This document shows, piece after piece, positions 1 to 7,810 of a DNA stretch of 64,000 bases. Numbering within the stretch: position 1 is the stretch's first letter; each line of letters starts with the position of its first letter. The stretch comes from CAZKNF01 sp964554105 (lineage in GTDB: Bacteria > Bacteroidota > Rhodothermia > Rhodothermales > VXPQ01): contig CAZKNF010000003.1 in the NCBI GenBank assembly GCA_964554105.1, forward strand, positions 53,059 through 117,058. The letters run 5' to 3'. The notes beneath the pieces were generated by a model. It saw nothing but the letters and a program-made list of their open reading frames with translations, was not told the origin of the DNA and made no database searches. Both the position numbers and the translations under genes were made by a program.

Positions 1-657
1 ATCGGCGTAGGCGACACGCTCGTCGTTCCTGAAAAGTTTGAACTCGATTTTCGTGCATATTCGCCGTTCCCGCGGTACTACCCGGGTGCTCGCGAGTTTG
101 ACAAGCTGTTTATCATCCATAAGACAACTCAGGCGTGGGCCGCCTACGAGTATGGACAGCTCGCGCGATGGGGAATTGTGAATACCGGATCGGAGGAAAG
201 CCCGACGCCAACGGGACGATATAATTTCAACTGGAAGGAAGAGTACCGCGTCTCATCCCTCAGTCCTCCTGACGAGGATTGGGAGATGTACTGGGTGTTC
301 AATTTTCATAATGCTCGCGGCATCCATATTCACCAGTACCCCATGCCTACCGGCGGTCCGACGAGCCATGGCTGCGTACGGCTCATCGATACAGACGCAA
401 AGTGGATCTATGATTGGGGAGATCCATGGACGGTTTCAAATGGCCGCGTGGACTACGGGTCGGCCGCCGGCCGCATTATCGAGCCTGGAACGACTGTTCT
501 GGTTCTGGGTGATGATCCGGAGGGGCATCCACTCCCCTTCGATTTTAAACAGCGCTATCCCGTCCTGAGGCGGATAGATCTGCCCGCCCATCCCTATGAC
601 GTGCCACCTGGCACCGCGCAGCAGGAGCACTTCGATGGCCTTCGGGCATCACGGTAG
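1..657 (+). CDS. L,D-transpeptidase (YkuD family), 5' partial
   Basis: The reading frame is open from base 1, so the N-terminus lies outside the window; 218 residues are visible. The YkuD catalytic motif SHGCVRL is clear, with the nucleophilic cysteine codon at 373-375, and an upstream motif HIHQYPMPTGGPTS supplies the conserved histidine region. L,D-transpeptidases form 3-3 peptidoglycan cross-links or anchor proteins to peptidoglycan in the periplasm. The first residues (VGDTLVVP) look like the end of a LysM-type repeat, which would fit a wall-binding N-terminal domain, but too little is visible to be sure. A start at 178 (GTG) is only an internal codon; translation upstream continues in the same family-like sequence. 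It converges with the signal peptidase gene on the other strand. Confidence 0.9.
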   Translation: MGVGDTLVVPEKFELDFRAYSPFPRYYPGAREFDKLFIIHKTTQAWAAYEYGQLARWGIVNTGSEESPTPTGRYNFNWKEEYRVSSLSPPDEDWEMYWVFNFHNARGIHIHQYPMPTGGPTSHGCVRLIDTDAKWIYDWGDPWTVSNGRVDYGSAAGRIIEPGTTVLVLGDDPEGHPLPFDFKQRYPVLRRIDLPAHPYDVPPGTAQQEHFDGLRASR

Positions 658-695
658 GCGGCAGTCGGTCGCCAAGTTTTCAATTCGTCCGGATG

Positions 696-1835
696 CTATC
701 GAATTCCGGTGAACATCCTTTCGATTCGCGGCTTGCGTGTTTGCCTATTCCACGAGAAGTAGATCGTGGTGGCTTTGCCAACGACGTGATTCCAGGGTAC
801 GAAGCCCCAGAGTCGACTGTCGTACGAGCTATCCCGATTGTCGCCCATCACGAAATAGTAGTCCTGATCGAAGACGTACTCGGTCGCTCGCCGGCCGTCA
901 ACAAACACGCTGCCGTCGGCGAGTTCGGAGATCTGTCGACCTTCGTACCGTTCGATCACGTCACGGTAGGCCATGAGTGACAGCGAATCCAATTTTACGG
1001 CTTGCCCACGTGCCGGAATAAAAATCGGGCCGTAGTTATCCGTTCCAAATCCACTACCAAGCGGGAAAATATTCGGGACGCGGTCGCGATCGGCCGGCGA
1101 AACGAGCGGCCGGATCGATTCAATTTCGCGCCACGTTCCCACTTCGTGCGCGAGTGCCACGGTAGACTGAAACGAAACACCATCTAGCTGTCGGCCAACC
1201 CGTCCGACGTCCTCTACTTCTTGCGCCGTAAGTCGATCAATCGGAAACTCCGCATTCGGTCGTCGAACCGCCAACCACTTCTGCTGCATACTGCTGCTCA
1301 ACGGCATCGGATCTCCGTTTACGTATGGGACCTTGTCACGAATCCGCAGGCTGTCGCCGGGTAAACCGATCACTCGCTTTATGTAGTGCGTTTTCCTGCC
1401 AACAGGCTTGTCCTCGAGCGGAAAATTGAAGACGACGATATCACCCCGACTCGGCTCCGAAAAACCAGGGAACCGAAGAGGCGGAAGCTCGATCGCTTCG
1501 ATTTCCCAGTCAGTGAACGGAATACCAATTCTTTGCGGGAGTCTCGGGCCGTAACTGAGCTTTGACACCAGTACAAAGTCTCCTGCAAGGAGGGTCTTCT
1601 CCATTGACGTGGTCGGAATTCGGAACGCTTCGAGCAGGAATCCTCGAATAAGGAATGCGATCGACAGAGCAATGACGATTGTGAACAGCCAATCTCGCAG
1701 TGTCACCTGCTGCCTTTGAGCCGATGCGCCACGATCATGGTTGTGGCGTGTGACGACCGAAGATCCGTCCTCAGGGATGGATGCGGCACGGTCATCGGGT
1801 GAACTTGCCGTACGTATGGAAGGGTACTTCTCCAA
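696..1835 (-). CDS. lepB: signal peptidase I (copy 1)
   Basis: This inner-membrane serine protease removes signal peptides from exported proteins. The 379-residue product has one N-terminal membrane segment (about 48-70), then box B RIPTTSMEK with the nucleophile Ser77, and the general base Lys153 in HYIKRVIGLPGD. The closing box is YYFVMGDNRDSSYDSRLWG. Between the Lys box and this closing box sits a long insertion (about residues 165-320), making it larger than typical signal peptidases. The start is a TTG, since no other methionine precedes the membrane segment. It lies 18 bases downstream of a second lepB in the same direction, so the two are probably cotranscribed. Both keep all catalytic residues, so neither looks like a decayed copy. 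Confidence 0.93.
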   Translation of the reverse strand: MEKYPSIRTASSPDDRAASIPEDGSSVVTRHNHDRGASAQRQQVTLRDWLFTIVIALSIAFLIRGFLLEAFRIPTTSMEKTLLAGDFVLVSKLSYGPRLPQRIGIPFTDWEIEAIELPPLRFPGFSEPSRGDIVVFNFPLEDKPVGRKTHYIKRVIGLPGDSLRIRDKVPYVNGDPMPLSSSMQQKWLAVRRPNAEFPIDRLTAQEVEDVGRVGRQLDGVSFQSTVALAHEVGTWREIESIRPLVSPADRDRVPNIFPLGSGFGTDNYGPIFIPARGQAVKLDSLSLMAYRDVIERYEGRQISELADGSVFVDGRRATEYVFDQDYYFVMGDNRDSSYDSRLWGFVPWNHVVGKATTIYFSWNRQTRKPRIERMFTGIR

Positions 1836-1853
1836 TCTCAGAATTGCCGCCTT

Positions 1854-2975
1854 TTAGTTTATCAAGTGGAAGAGACGGCCAAACCGGGGCAACATTGCCT
1901 CCGAATCCCACGAAAAGTAAATGAGAATGGCCTTCCCCACGACGTGATCCATCGGCACAAATCCCCAAAAACGGCTGTCTTCTGAATTGTCCCGGTTATC
2001 ACCCATTACGAAGAAGTAGTCTTGCTCGAACGTATAACTACTCGTCCGAACACCGTCGATTTCGAACACTCCCTCGTCAATGACTCGGACGTCGTGGGAT
2101 TCGTAGTCGGTGATAACTGGTCCGTACACGGGCCAATTTTCAGCTGTCAGCGTGACGTTCATTCCTTCCTCAGGAATCTGTATCGGCCCATAGTTGTCCG
2201 GAGTATAATCTCGCCCGGGTGGATACATCAGCGCGCTGTAGCCGACGTTCTCCGGTGCTATGTAGGGCTCGACCGAATCTACCCAGGGCCAAGATCGCAT
2301 TTCATCCACTGCCGAACTAGTCGCCAGAACTCGCACGATGCTTGGATTCGAGGTACCCTGTACGTCGGATACTCCGAGATTGCGCAGGGCCGATCCCGAG
2401 AGGTTTACACGCGGGTCTCGCTTGTGTACGTTCCAATATTGCTGCATGCCTTCCATCAAGGGAAGCACTTCATCATCTACATGCACGACTTTGTCAACGA
2501 CCGAAAGTGACTCCCCGGGCAATCCTACTACCCGTTTGATGTAATGCATTTTTCGATCGACGGGCATCTCGCCGGGCGGGTAATTGAAAACGATCGCATC
2601 TCCCCGCTCTACCTCAGCGAAGCCAGGGAATCTAGTGTGCGGAAGCTCGATGCCTTTAAGGTAGACCTGCGTGAACGGAATGCCTATGGTAACGGGCGTC
2701 CTTGTGCCGTAGTGGAGTTTCGATACGAATAAATAATCCCCGATGAGTAGATTCTTCTCCATAGATGGCGTGGGGATGCGAAAGAGATCGAAGATGAGCG
2801 TGCGGACGATGAGCATGACCACTAATGCGAAAATTATCGCATCGGACCACTCTCGGAACTTGCTTTTCGGACGCTTTCTTTCAGACTTCCCGTTGCTCTG
2901 AGCGGCGCTCATGCGTGCGAGCCGTTCGTCGCTTGACGGCTTCCGTCGCTTCTTACTAACGTTCGATCCAGCCAA
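1854..2975 (-). CDS. lepB: signal peptidase I (copy 2)
   Basis: Second full-length signal peptidase I, 373 residues, immediately upstream of the first. A basic N-terminal tail of about 40 residues precedes one membrane segment (45-62). Box B RIPTPSMEKN carries Ser71 and HYIKRVVGLPGE carries Lys147; the C-terminal signature is YFFVMGDNRDNSEDSRFWG. It shares the long central insertion of its neighbour, so the pair most likely arose by duplication, although the insertions have diverged clearly. The assigned start is TTG; an internal ATG at 2909 would shorten the basic tail by 22 residues without touching the membrane segment. Two signal peptidases next to each other may divide substrates, which the sequence alone cannot show. 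Confidence 0.92.
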   Translation of the reverse strand: MAGSNVSKKRRKPSSDERLARMSAAQSNGKSERKRPKSKFREWSDAIIFALVVMLIVRTLIFDLFRIPTPSMEKNLLIGDYLFVSKLHYGTRTPVTIGIPFTQVYLKGIELPHTRFPGFAEVERGDAIVFNYPPGEMPVDRKMHYIKRVVGLPGESLSVVDKVVHVDDEVLPLMEGMQQYWNVHKRDPRVNLSGSALRNLGVSDVQGTSNPSIVRVLATSSAVDEMRSWPWVDSVEPYIAPENVGYSALMYPPGRDYTPDNYGPIQIPEEGMNVTLTAENWPVYGPVITDYESHDVRVIDEGVFEIDGVRTSSYTFEQDYFFVMGDNRDNSEDSRFWGFVPMDHVVGKAILIYFSWDSEAMLPRFGRLFHLIN

Positions 2976-3006
2976 CAGTCTGTTTACAATTTAGGTCAAT
3001 TGATCG

Positions 3007-3831
3007 TCAGTCCCGTTCTCGTTCGAGAAGCGGGCGCCCGAGCTTCAGATCTGGCCGGCCGACTCGCTCTAGAAAGTATCTATCGCCGTCAAATCCTGAT
3101 AAGAACCACATTTGCTGATCCGGCAGATAATAGTAGTCGACATACGGGTCCCTGTCATTGGATGTGAGTATTTGGCCGATAAACTCGTATTTCAGATCAG
3201 GCAGGATGTTACCATACTCCTGCCTGGTCGCAACAACCAGGCCGCGCTCGAACGGTCCGTTTACGTCCATGACTTGAAGCGGTATAGAGTCGTTGAGCAC
3301 AAACCAGTATTCGAACTGTACATATTCCGCTGGATCAGAATCGCGCGTGATATCGAGATCCGGTATCGTCTGCGTCGGCGAACCGAATGTCGCTTCAAGC
3401 CGTGCTCGAAGGTCACGTGTAAACGTCGTGTCGAGCGGCGTAAGCTCGTTGCTTCCTACAAACGTCCAGCGCGTATCCTCAAATTTCTTCTCGAACCATG
3501 ACCGACCCAGTTTTGGAATGACCTGCCACTTCCTGATCTGGATTGACTCCTGTTCTACAGGAGCGGGTTCCGCCTCGGTGGGAAAGATGATCTCCACCCA
3601 TTCACGAAGCGAATCGGTAGGATATTGGACTTTGGCCACAGGTTGTGAATGGGGGCGGAATCCATTGAGCAATCGCTCAGACTGAGCCTTAAAGCGGGCT
3701 GTCCGATACATCTCAGCGAGGGACTGCGCATTCGCATCATCGGGTACTGCGATGCACAATACTCCGACGAAGAGCGCCACGATCACAACGCTCGATGGGC
3801 TCCACATGTCATCTACGCCCTTGCCCATCAT
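3007..3831 (-). CDS. exported protein of unknown function
   Basis: I do not recognise this 274-residue protein. It begins with a hydrophobic stretch ending in DDANAQ, which reads as a cleavable Sec signal peptide, so the product is probably periplasmic or secreted; a start at the third methionine (MWSPSSVV) would give an even more typical signal. The mature part is soluble, rich in aromatic and acidic residues, and ends with a run of charged residues. No cysteine pair, membrane helix or catalytic motif stands out. The start lies three bases after the lepA stop and the gene is followed by two signal peptidases, so it probably belongs to the lepA-lepB-lepB transcript. Its wide spacing of WFE, YWFV and YYYLPDQQMWF segments suggests a beta-rich fold. 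Confidence 0.75.
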   Translation of the reverse strand: MMGKGVDDMWSPSSVVIVALFVGVLCIAVPDDANAQSLAEMYRTARFKAQSERLLNGFRPHSQPVAKVQYPTDSLREWVEIIFPTEAEPAPVEQESIQIRKWQVIPKLGRSWFEKKFEDTRWTFVGSNELTPLDTTFTRDLRARLEATFGSPTQTIPDLDITRDSDPAEYVQFEYWFVLNDSIPLQVMDVNGPFERGLVVATRQEYGNILPDLKYEFIGQILTSNDRDPYVDYYYLPDQQMWFLSGFDGDRYFLERVGRPDLKLGRPLLERERD

Positions 3832-3834
3832 CGA

Positions 3835-5643
3835 TCAGTCCTCCATCGACAGGACGGCAAGGAACGCTTCCTGGGGGACCTCGACGCGGCCTACCTGCTT
3901 CATCCGCTTCTTACCCTCTTTCTGTCTTTCGAGGAGCTTCCGCTTCCGCGAGACATCTCCGCCGTAGCACTTCGCCGTTACATCCTTGCGCATCGGTTTC
4001 ACTGTTTCGCGCGCGATGACGCGGCTGCCGACCGTTGCTTGAAGCGCCACCTCGAACATCTGCCGTGGAATCAGCTCCTTTAACTTGTGTGTGAGTTTGC
4101 GACCCATGTCATATGCCTTATCGCGGTGCACGATCGTAGACAGGGCATCGACCGGATCGCCGTTGATCAGGATGTCAAGTTTTACTAGATCGCTGGTACG
4201 AAACTCGAAAAATTCGTAGTCGAAAGAGGCGTAGCCACGGCTAAAGCTCTTAAGCTTGTCGTAGAAATCAAACACGATCTCGGCGAGTGGAAGCTCGTAC
4301 TGAAGGTTGACACGTTCTGTATCGAGATACGTCTGATTGATGTAGACGCCTCGCCTCTCCTGACAGAGCTGCATCAAGTTACCGATATATTCGGTCGGTG
4401 TGATGATTTCTGCACGCACAAACGGCTCTCTAATCGCCTCTATGTCACCGGCCGAGGGCATGTTGGACGGATTATCGATGATCCTTTTCTCTTCGTCGAC
4501 CGGAAGCACCTCATACTTAACATTCGGTACCGTGGTTATGATATCCAGCCCGAATTCGCGGTCGAGACGCTCCTGAACGATTTCCATGTGCAGAAGACCC
4601 AGGAATCCGATCCGAAATCCAAACCCGAGGGCGACGGACGTTTCCGGTTCGTAGGTGAGCGAGGAATCATTCAGTTGAAGTTTTTCGAGCGATGAACGAA
4701 GATCTTCAAATTCATCGGCGTCGGCCGGATATACACCACTAAATACCATCGGCTTTACTTCGCGAAAGCCGGCGATCGCCGAATCAGCGGGATTCGATGC
4801 CAGCGTAATCGTATCCCCGACGCGCGTGTCATGAACGTCTTTCACTGATCCGATGACGTATCCGACGTCTCCAGCACGCAATTCGTCCACCGGCTGCATG
4901 CTTAGCCGCAGAAAGCCTATCTCTTCTGCATCATACTCTTTGTAATTGGACATGAATCGCATTGTATCACCCTTACGCAGCGTTCCTTCGAAGACGCGAG
5001 TATAGACGATGGAGCCGCGATACTGATTGAACACAGAGTCGAATATGAGTGCACGGAGCGGACGTTGAGGGTCACCTTTAGGTGCGGGTACCCGCTTGAT
5101 CAATGCTTCGAGAAGATCGGCCACCCCCTCCCCTGTTTTCGCGCTAATCGTCATGATCTCTTCCGCTGGTTCTCCGATCAAGTCTTCGATGGTCTGCGCT
5201 ATGACATCGGGACGTGCATTCGGAAGATCGACCTTATTTAGCACCGGTATAATTTCGAGGTCGTGGGCGAGCGCCAGATATAGGTTAGAAATCGTCTGTG
5301 CCTCGATCCCCTGAGCGGCGTCCACTACCAGCACAGCACCTTCACAAGCTTTGAGAGCGCGAGACACTTCGTAGGTAAAATCGACGTGACCGGGTGTATC
5401 GATCAGATTGAGAACGTACATGTGACCGTCTCGCGCCTCGTAGGTCATCCGAATTGCATGGCTCTTTATCGTGATCCCACGCTCACGCTCAAGGTCCATG
5501 TTGTCGAGCACCTGCTCCTGCAGTTCACGACTCGTAAGTGTACCGGTGAGCTGCAGAAATCTGTCGGCAAGGGTGCTCTTCCCATGATCGATATGCGCAA
5601 TTATGCAGAAATTCCGGATCCGGCTCTGCCTGAGGTCGGACAT
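3835..5643 (-). CDS. lepA: elongation factor 4 (LepA), back-translocating GTPase
   Basis: Ribosome-binding GTPase related to EF-G, thought to act in translation under stress or in ribosome assembly. The 602-residue length matches the family. G motifs are all present: AHIDHGKST (16-24), the switch II DTPGH, and NKVDLP. The family-specific C-terminal domain is present, including FFEFRTSDLVKLDILINGD and the basic end around CYGGDVSRKRKLLERQKEGK. The start ATG at 5643 gives the usual short N-terminus before the GTPase domain. It is the first gene of a minus-strand run with an exported protein and two lepB genes, the same lepA-lepB association seen in many bacteria. Confidence 0.97.
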   Translation of the reverse strand: MSDLRQSRIRNFCIIAHIDHGKSTLADRFLQLTGTLTSRELQEQVLDNMDLERERGITIKSHAIRMTYEARDGHMYVLNLIDTPGHVDFTYEVSRALKACEGAVLVVDAAQGIEAQTISNLYLALAHDLEIIPVLNKVDLPNARPDVIAQTIEDLIGEPAEEIMTISAKTGEGVADLLEALIKRVPAPKGDPQRPLRALIFDSVFNQYRGSIVYTRVFEGTLRKGDTMRFMSNYKEYDAEEIGFLRLSMQPVDELRAGDVGYVIGSVKDVHDTRVGDTITLASNPADSAIAGFREVKPMVFSGVYPADADEFEDLRSSLEKLQLNDSSLTYEPETSVALGFGFRIGFLGLLHMEIVQERLDREFGLDIITTVPNVKYEVLPVDEEKRIIDNPSNMPSAGDIEAIREPFVRAEIITPTEYIGNLMQLCQERRGVYINQTYLDTERVNLQYELPLAEIVFDFYDKLKSFSRGYASFDYEFFEFRTSDLVKLDILINGDPVDALSTIVHRDKAYDMGRKLTHKLKELIPRQMFEVALQATVGSRVIARETVKPMRKDVTAKCYGGDVSRKRKLLERQKEGKKRMKQVGRVEVPQEAFLAVLSMED

Positions 5644-6156
5644 TCTATTGTCGATGTAAGGACTGATGATTGAACCCGGCCGCGCGTCCGGAGAGAAGAT
5701 GTTTGCTCGACTGCCGACGTGAAGATCGAGGCCGGCTCAAGGCGCTACGCGGTCTTGAGAAAACGATTCTAGAGCACGACGAAAGCAGCAGCCTCGGATT
5801 GCATAAAAGAACGGCTCGCGCCGCACGGCTAATATACTGGAGCAATCGACGGGTTCCGCTCGTGATGCTCAGATTTCCGTGGGAAGCGAATTTACAGCAG
5901 TGACGTGGATGTCCGCAGCTATACCTTTCTTTTTGGTATCTTAAAGACTATCGTCAACGTCACAGTCCAGCTCGTCTGCGTGCAATGCAGATCGAAGTAC
6001 AAACCCTCACGTCCAGCCTTACATGTTTGCAGCGCTTAGCGGCGCGGTACAGGAGCGCGACTCAGGTTGTTGCGGCGGATTCGAAGAATTCGATCCGTTG
6101 GTTATGGAGGGCCGATCAGGTGTACTATCTAACACATGCCGAGCAGTTAGCGCTTT
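5644..6156. other. intergenic region between divergent lepA and ECF sigma genes
   Basis: About 510 bases without a convincing gene. Short open frames here overlap each other on both strands and none has a recognisable product. The region must hold the promoters for lepA (minus) and for the sigma factor gene (plus). A small inverted repeat, ATACC-9 bases-GGTAT at 5921-5939, lies about 220 bases before the sigma start. I could not identify a reliable -35/-10 pair. Confidence 0.5.
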
Positions 6157-6729
6157 ATGCGATCGTTATCGGATGAACAGTTCGCCGAATGGAGCCACGG
6201 ACTCCAGCGCTCGGATCGATCAGTCTTCGCGCAGTTGTTCAAGGCGACGTATGACGGGCTATTCGGATTTGCTCGTTCCATAGTACGCGATCCTCAGGCC
6301 GCACACGACGTGCTTCAGGACGCGTACACGAAGTTATGGCAGATCCGTGAGTCGGTCGATCCCAATCGATCGCTCAAGGCCCTGATGTATCAGATGGTTC
6401 GAAATTTTTCACTCAACCACGAGCGCCAGAGAAAAACACGAAGTTCAGAATCCATTGATGACAGCCTGTCAGAGCCTGCGGCATCAGGCGATATTGAAGG
6501 CGATGTCGACACGATCGCGCTCAGCGAGCGAATCCATTCCTGGATTGCGAGCATGCCTGAGCGTCGGCGCGAGGCCTTCGTCCTGAGCCGTTTCGAGGGG
6601 TTGAGTCACGATGAAATAGCGCGAGTAATGGATCTCACGCCCCGCACCGTGAACAATCACATCGTTCTGGCTCTCCAGGACCTTCGTTCCCGACAACAGG
6701 CCTTCGAGGCCGAGAGTGTACGATCATGA
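6157..6729 (+). CDS. ECF RNA polymerase sigma factor, FecI-like
   Basis: Sigma-70 family factor of the extracytoplasmic function type, 190 residues. Region 2 is seen at FARSIVRDPQAAHDVLQDAY and region 4, which binds the -35 element, at RREAFVLSRFEGLSHDEIAR followed by a helix-turn-helix (TPRTVNNHI). No region 3 or extra C-terminal domain is present. Its stop codon overlaps the start of the FecR-like anti-sigma gene (ATGA, 6726-6729), a typical translational coupling, and a TonB-dependent receptor follows. By analogy with FecI/FecR/FecA, ligand binding at the receptor would signal through the anti-sigma to release this factor and raise expression of the uptake genes. Confidence 0.93.
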   Translation: MRSLSDEQFAEWSHGLQRSDRSVFAQLFKATYDGLFGFARSIVRDPQAAHDVLQDAYTKLWQIRESVDPNRSLKALMYQMVRNFSLNHERQRKTRSSESIDDSLSEPAASGDIEGDVDTIALSERIHSWIASMPERRREAFVLSRFEGLSHDEIARVMDLTPRTVNNHIVLALQDLRSRQQAFEAESVRS

Positions 6730-7682
6730 AACCGGAATCTTCCAACAGCCCCCTGCCTCCGTCACTTGACGAATGGCTACGTGAGCTGCCAAACGCGGAA
6801 AAAGAAGCGCTGGAAGACGCTTGGGTGCTCGCCGACGAGGGTCGGTTTGAAATTACCGACGCCGATCGAAGAAGGAAGGCGGCCGTATGGTCGGCTCTAG
6901 AACGGCGCATGGACGAGGAAGAGAGCGAGGATTTGCCTCGTCCCCGCCTTCAACTCGTTCGATCCCGCGCATATCGCTGGGTAGCTGTTGCAGCCGGTAT
7001 CGCCCTCCTGGTCGGCGTTGGATATTTTTTTCGACCGATGTCGGTCACCGCGCCGCGGGGAGAGTTTGCCCAGGTTGAGCTTTCCGATGGTTCACGTGTG
7101 CAGCTAAATAGCGAATCGACCATAACCTATCGAGCACGCTTCCTGACGACGCGAAGCGTTCGTCTCGAGGGGGAGGCCTTCTTCGAAGTTGCGAACGATG
7201 AAAAGCCGTTTCGCGTCGAAACGTTCAATGCACGCACAGCGGTGCTGGGCACACACTTTAATGTGTGGTCCAGATCTGATGACCCCGATGCCGGTACATC
7301 CGTGGTAGTTGCGCACGGAAGAGTGCAGCTCCAATCCAAGAACAGCGATGATCGGGGAGTCGTGCTTACTGCCGGGCAGCAGAGTCGCGTGACTTCACGG
7401 ATGCTGCGTCCGACGGCTCCTGAACTGGCGATACTCAGTCGGCGCCTTGCGTGGCGGACTGGTGGACTTGCGTTTAGCGATCAGCCATTTGCTGCGATTT
7501 TCAAGGAGATTGAGCGCCGCTACGACGTGGAAGTCCGCGCGTCAGACGACATATTGCGGCAGTCATTCAGTTATTATGTGCATGAACCGCGATCTGCGGA
7601 AACGGTAATAGCCGATCTGGTTGCGGCGGAGGGCATGCGCTATCGAGAGACATCACAAGGATTCGAGGTTTTCCGGCCGTAA
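6726..7682 (+). CDS. FecR-family anti-sigma factor with DUF4974 domain
   Basis: Single-pass inner-membrane anti-sigma factor of 318 residues. A cytoplasmic N-terminal part (1-82) would hold the sigma factor; one membrane helix (about 84-102, WVAVAAGIALLVGVGYFF) follows. The periplasmic FecR domain is at about 112-205, with the characteristic VELSDGSRVQLNSESTITY and VRLEGEAFFEVA segments. The C-terminal DUF4974-like part (about 245-318) contains FSDQPFAAIFKEIERRYDVEV and would contact the receptor's STN domain. It overlaps the sigma gene by four bases. The arrangement is the Bacteroidota form of the Fec signalling system, more often linked with polysaccharide or siderophore uptake than with iron citrate in particular. 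Confidence 0.92.
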   Translation: MKPESSNSPLPPSLDEWLRELPNAEKEALEDAWVLADEGRFEITDADRRRKAAVWSALERRMDEEESEDLPRPRLQLVRSRAYRWVAVAAGIALLVGVGYFFRPMSVTAPRGEFAQVELSDGSRVQLNSESTITYRARFLTTRSVRLEGEAFFEVANDEKPFRVETFNARTAVLGTHFNVWSRSDDPDAGTSVVVAHGRVQLQSKNSDDRGVVLTAGQQSRVTSRMLRPTAPELAILSRRLAWRTGGLAFSDQPFAAIFKEIERRYDVEVRASDDILRQSFSYYVHEPRSAETVIADLVAAEGMRYRETSQGFEVFRP

Positions 7683-7731
7683 AGTGCAGGGCGCTTCACA
7701 TCCTTTCTGATTCTTCAATTCATATATTCAT

Positions 7732-7762
7732 CGCGACGTGCGGTTCTGAACCGCACGTCGCG
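7732..7762. promoter_or_regulatory. perfect 31-base palindrome before the TonB receptor gene
   Basis: Two 15-base arms (CGCGACGTGCGGTTC and its exact reverse complement) are separated by a single T. It lies 49 bases after the fecR stop and 48 bases before the receptor start. A TATATT sequence at 7723-7728 sits just upstream and could be a -10 element, which would put the palindrome at the transcript start. There is no T-run after it, so it is not a standard intrinsic terminator. It could be an operator or a 5' hairpin that stabilises or attenuates the receptor mRNA. Confidence 0.6.
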
Positions 7763-7810
7763 TATTCATATTAGCGCACTTCCAGCTTTCTCTCCTTCGC
7801 GCTTCATCCA

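Noticed and set aside
5644..6156. Short frames between lepA and the sigma gene
   Set aside because: Several overlap on both strands, none has a domain, and the neighbouring genes' starts are well supported.
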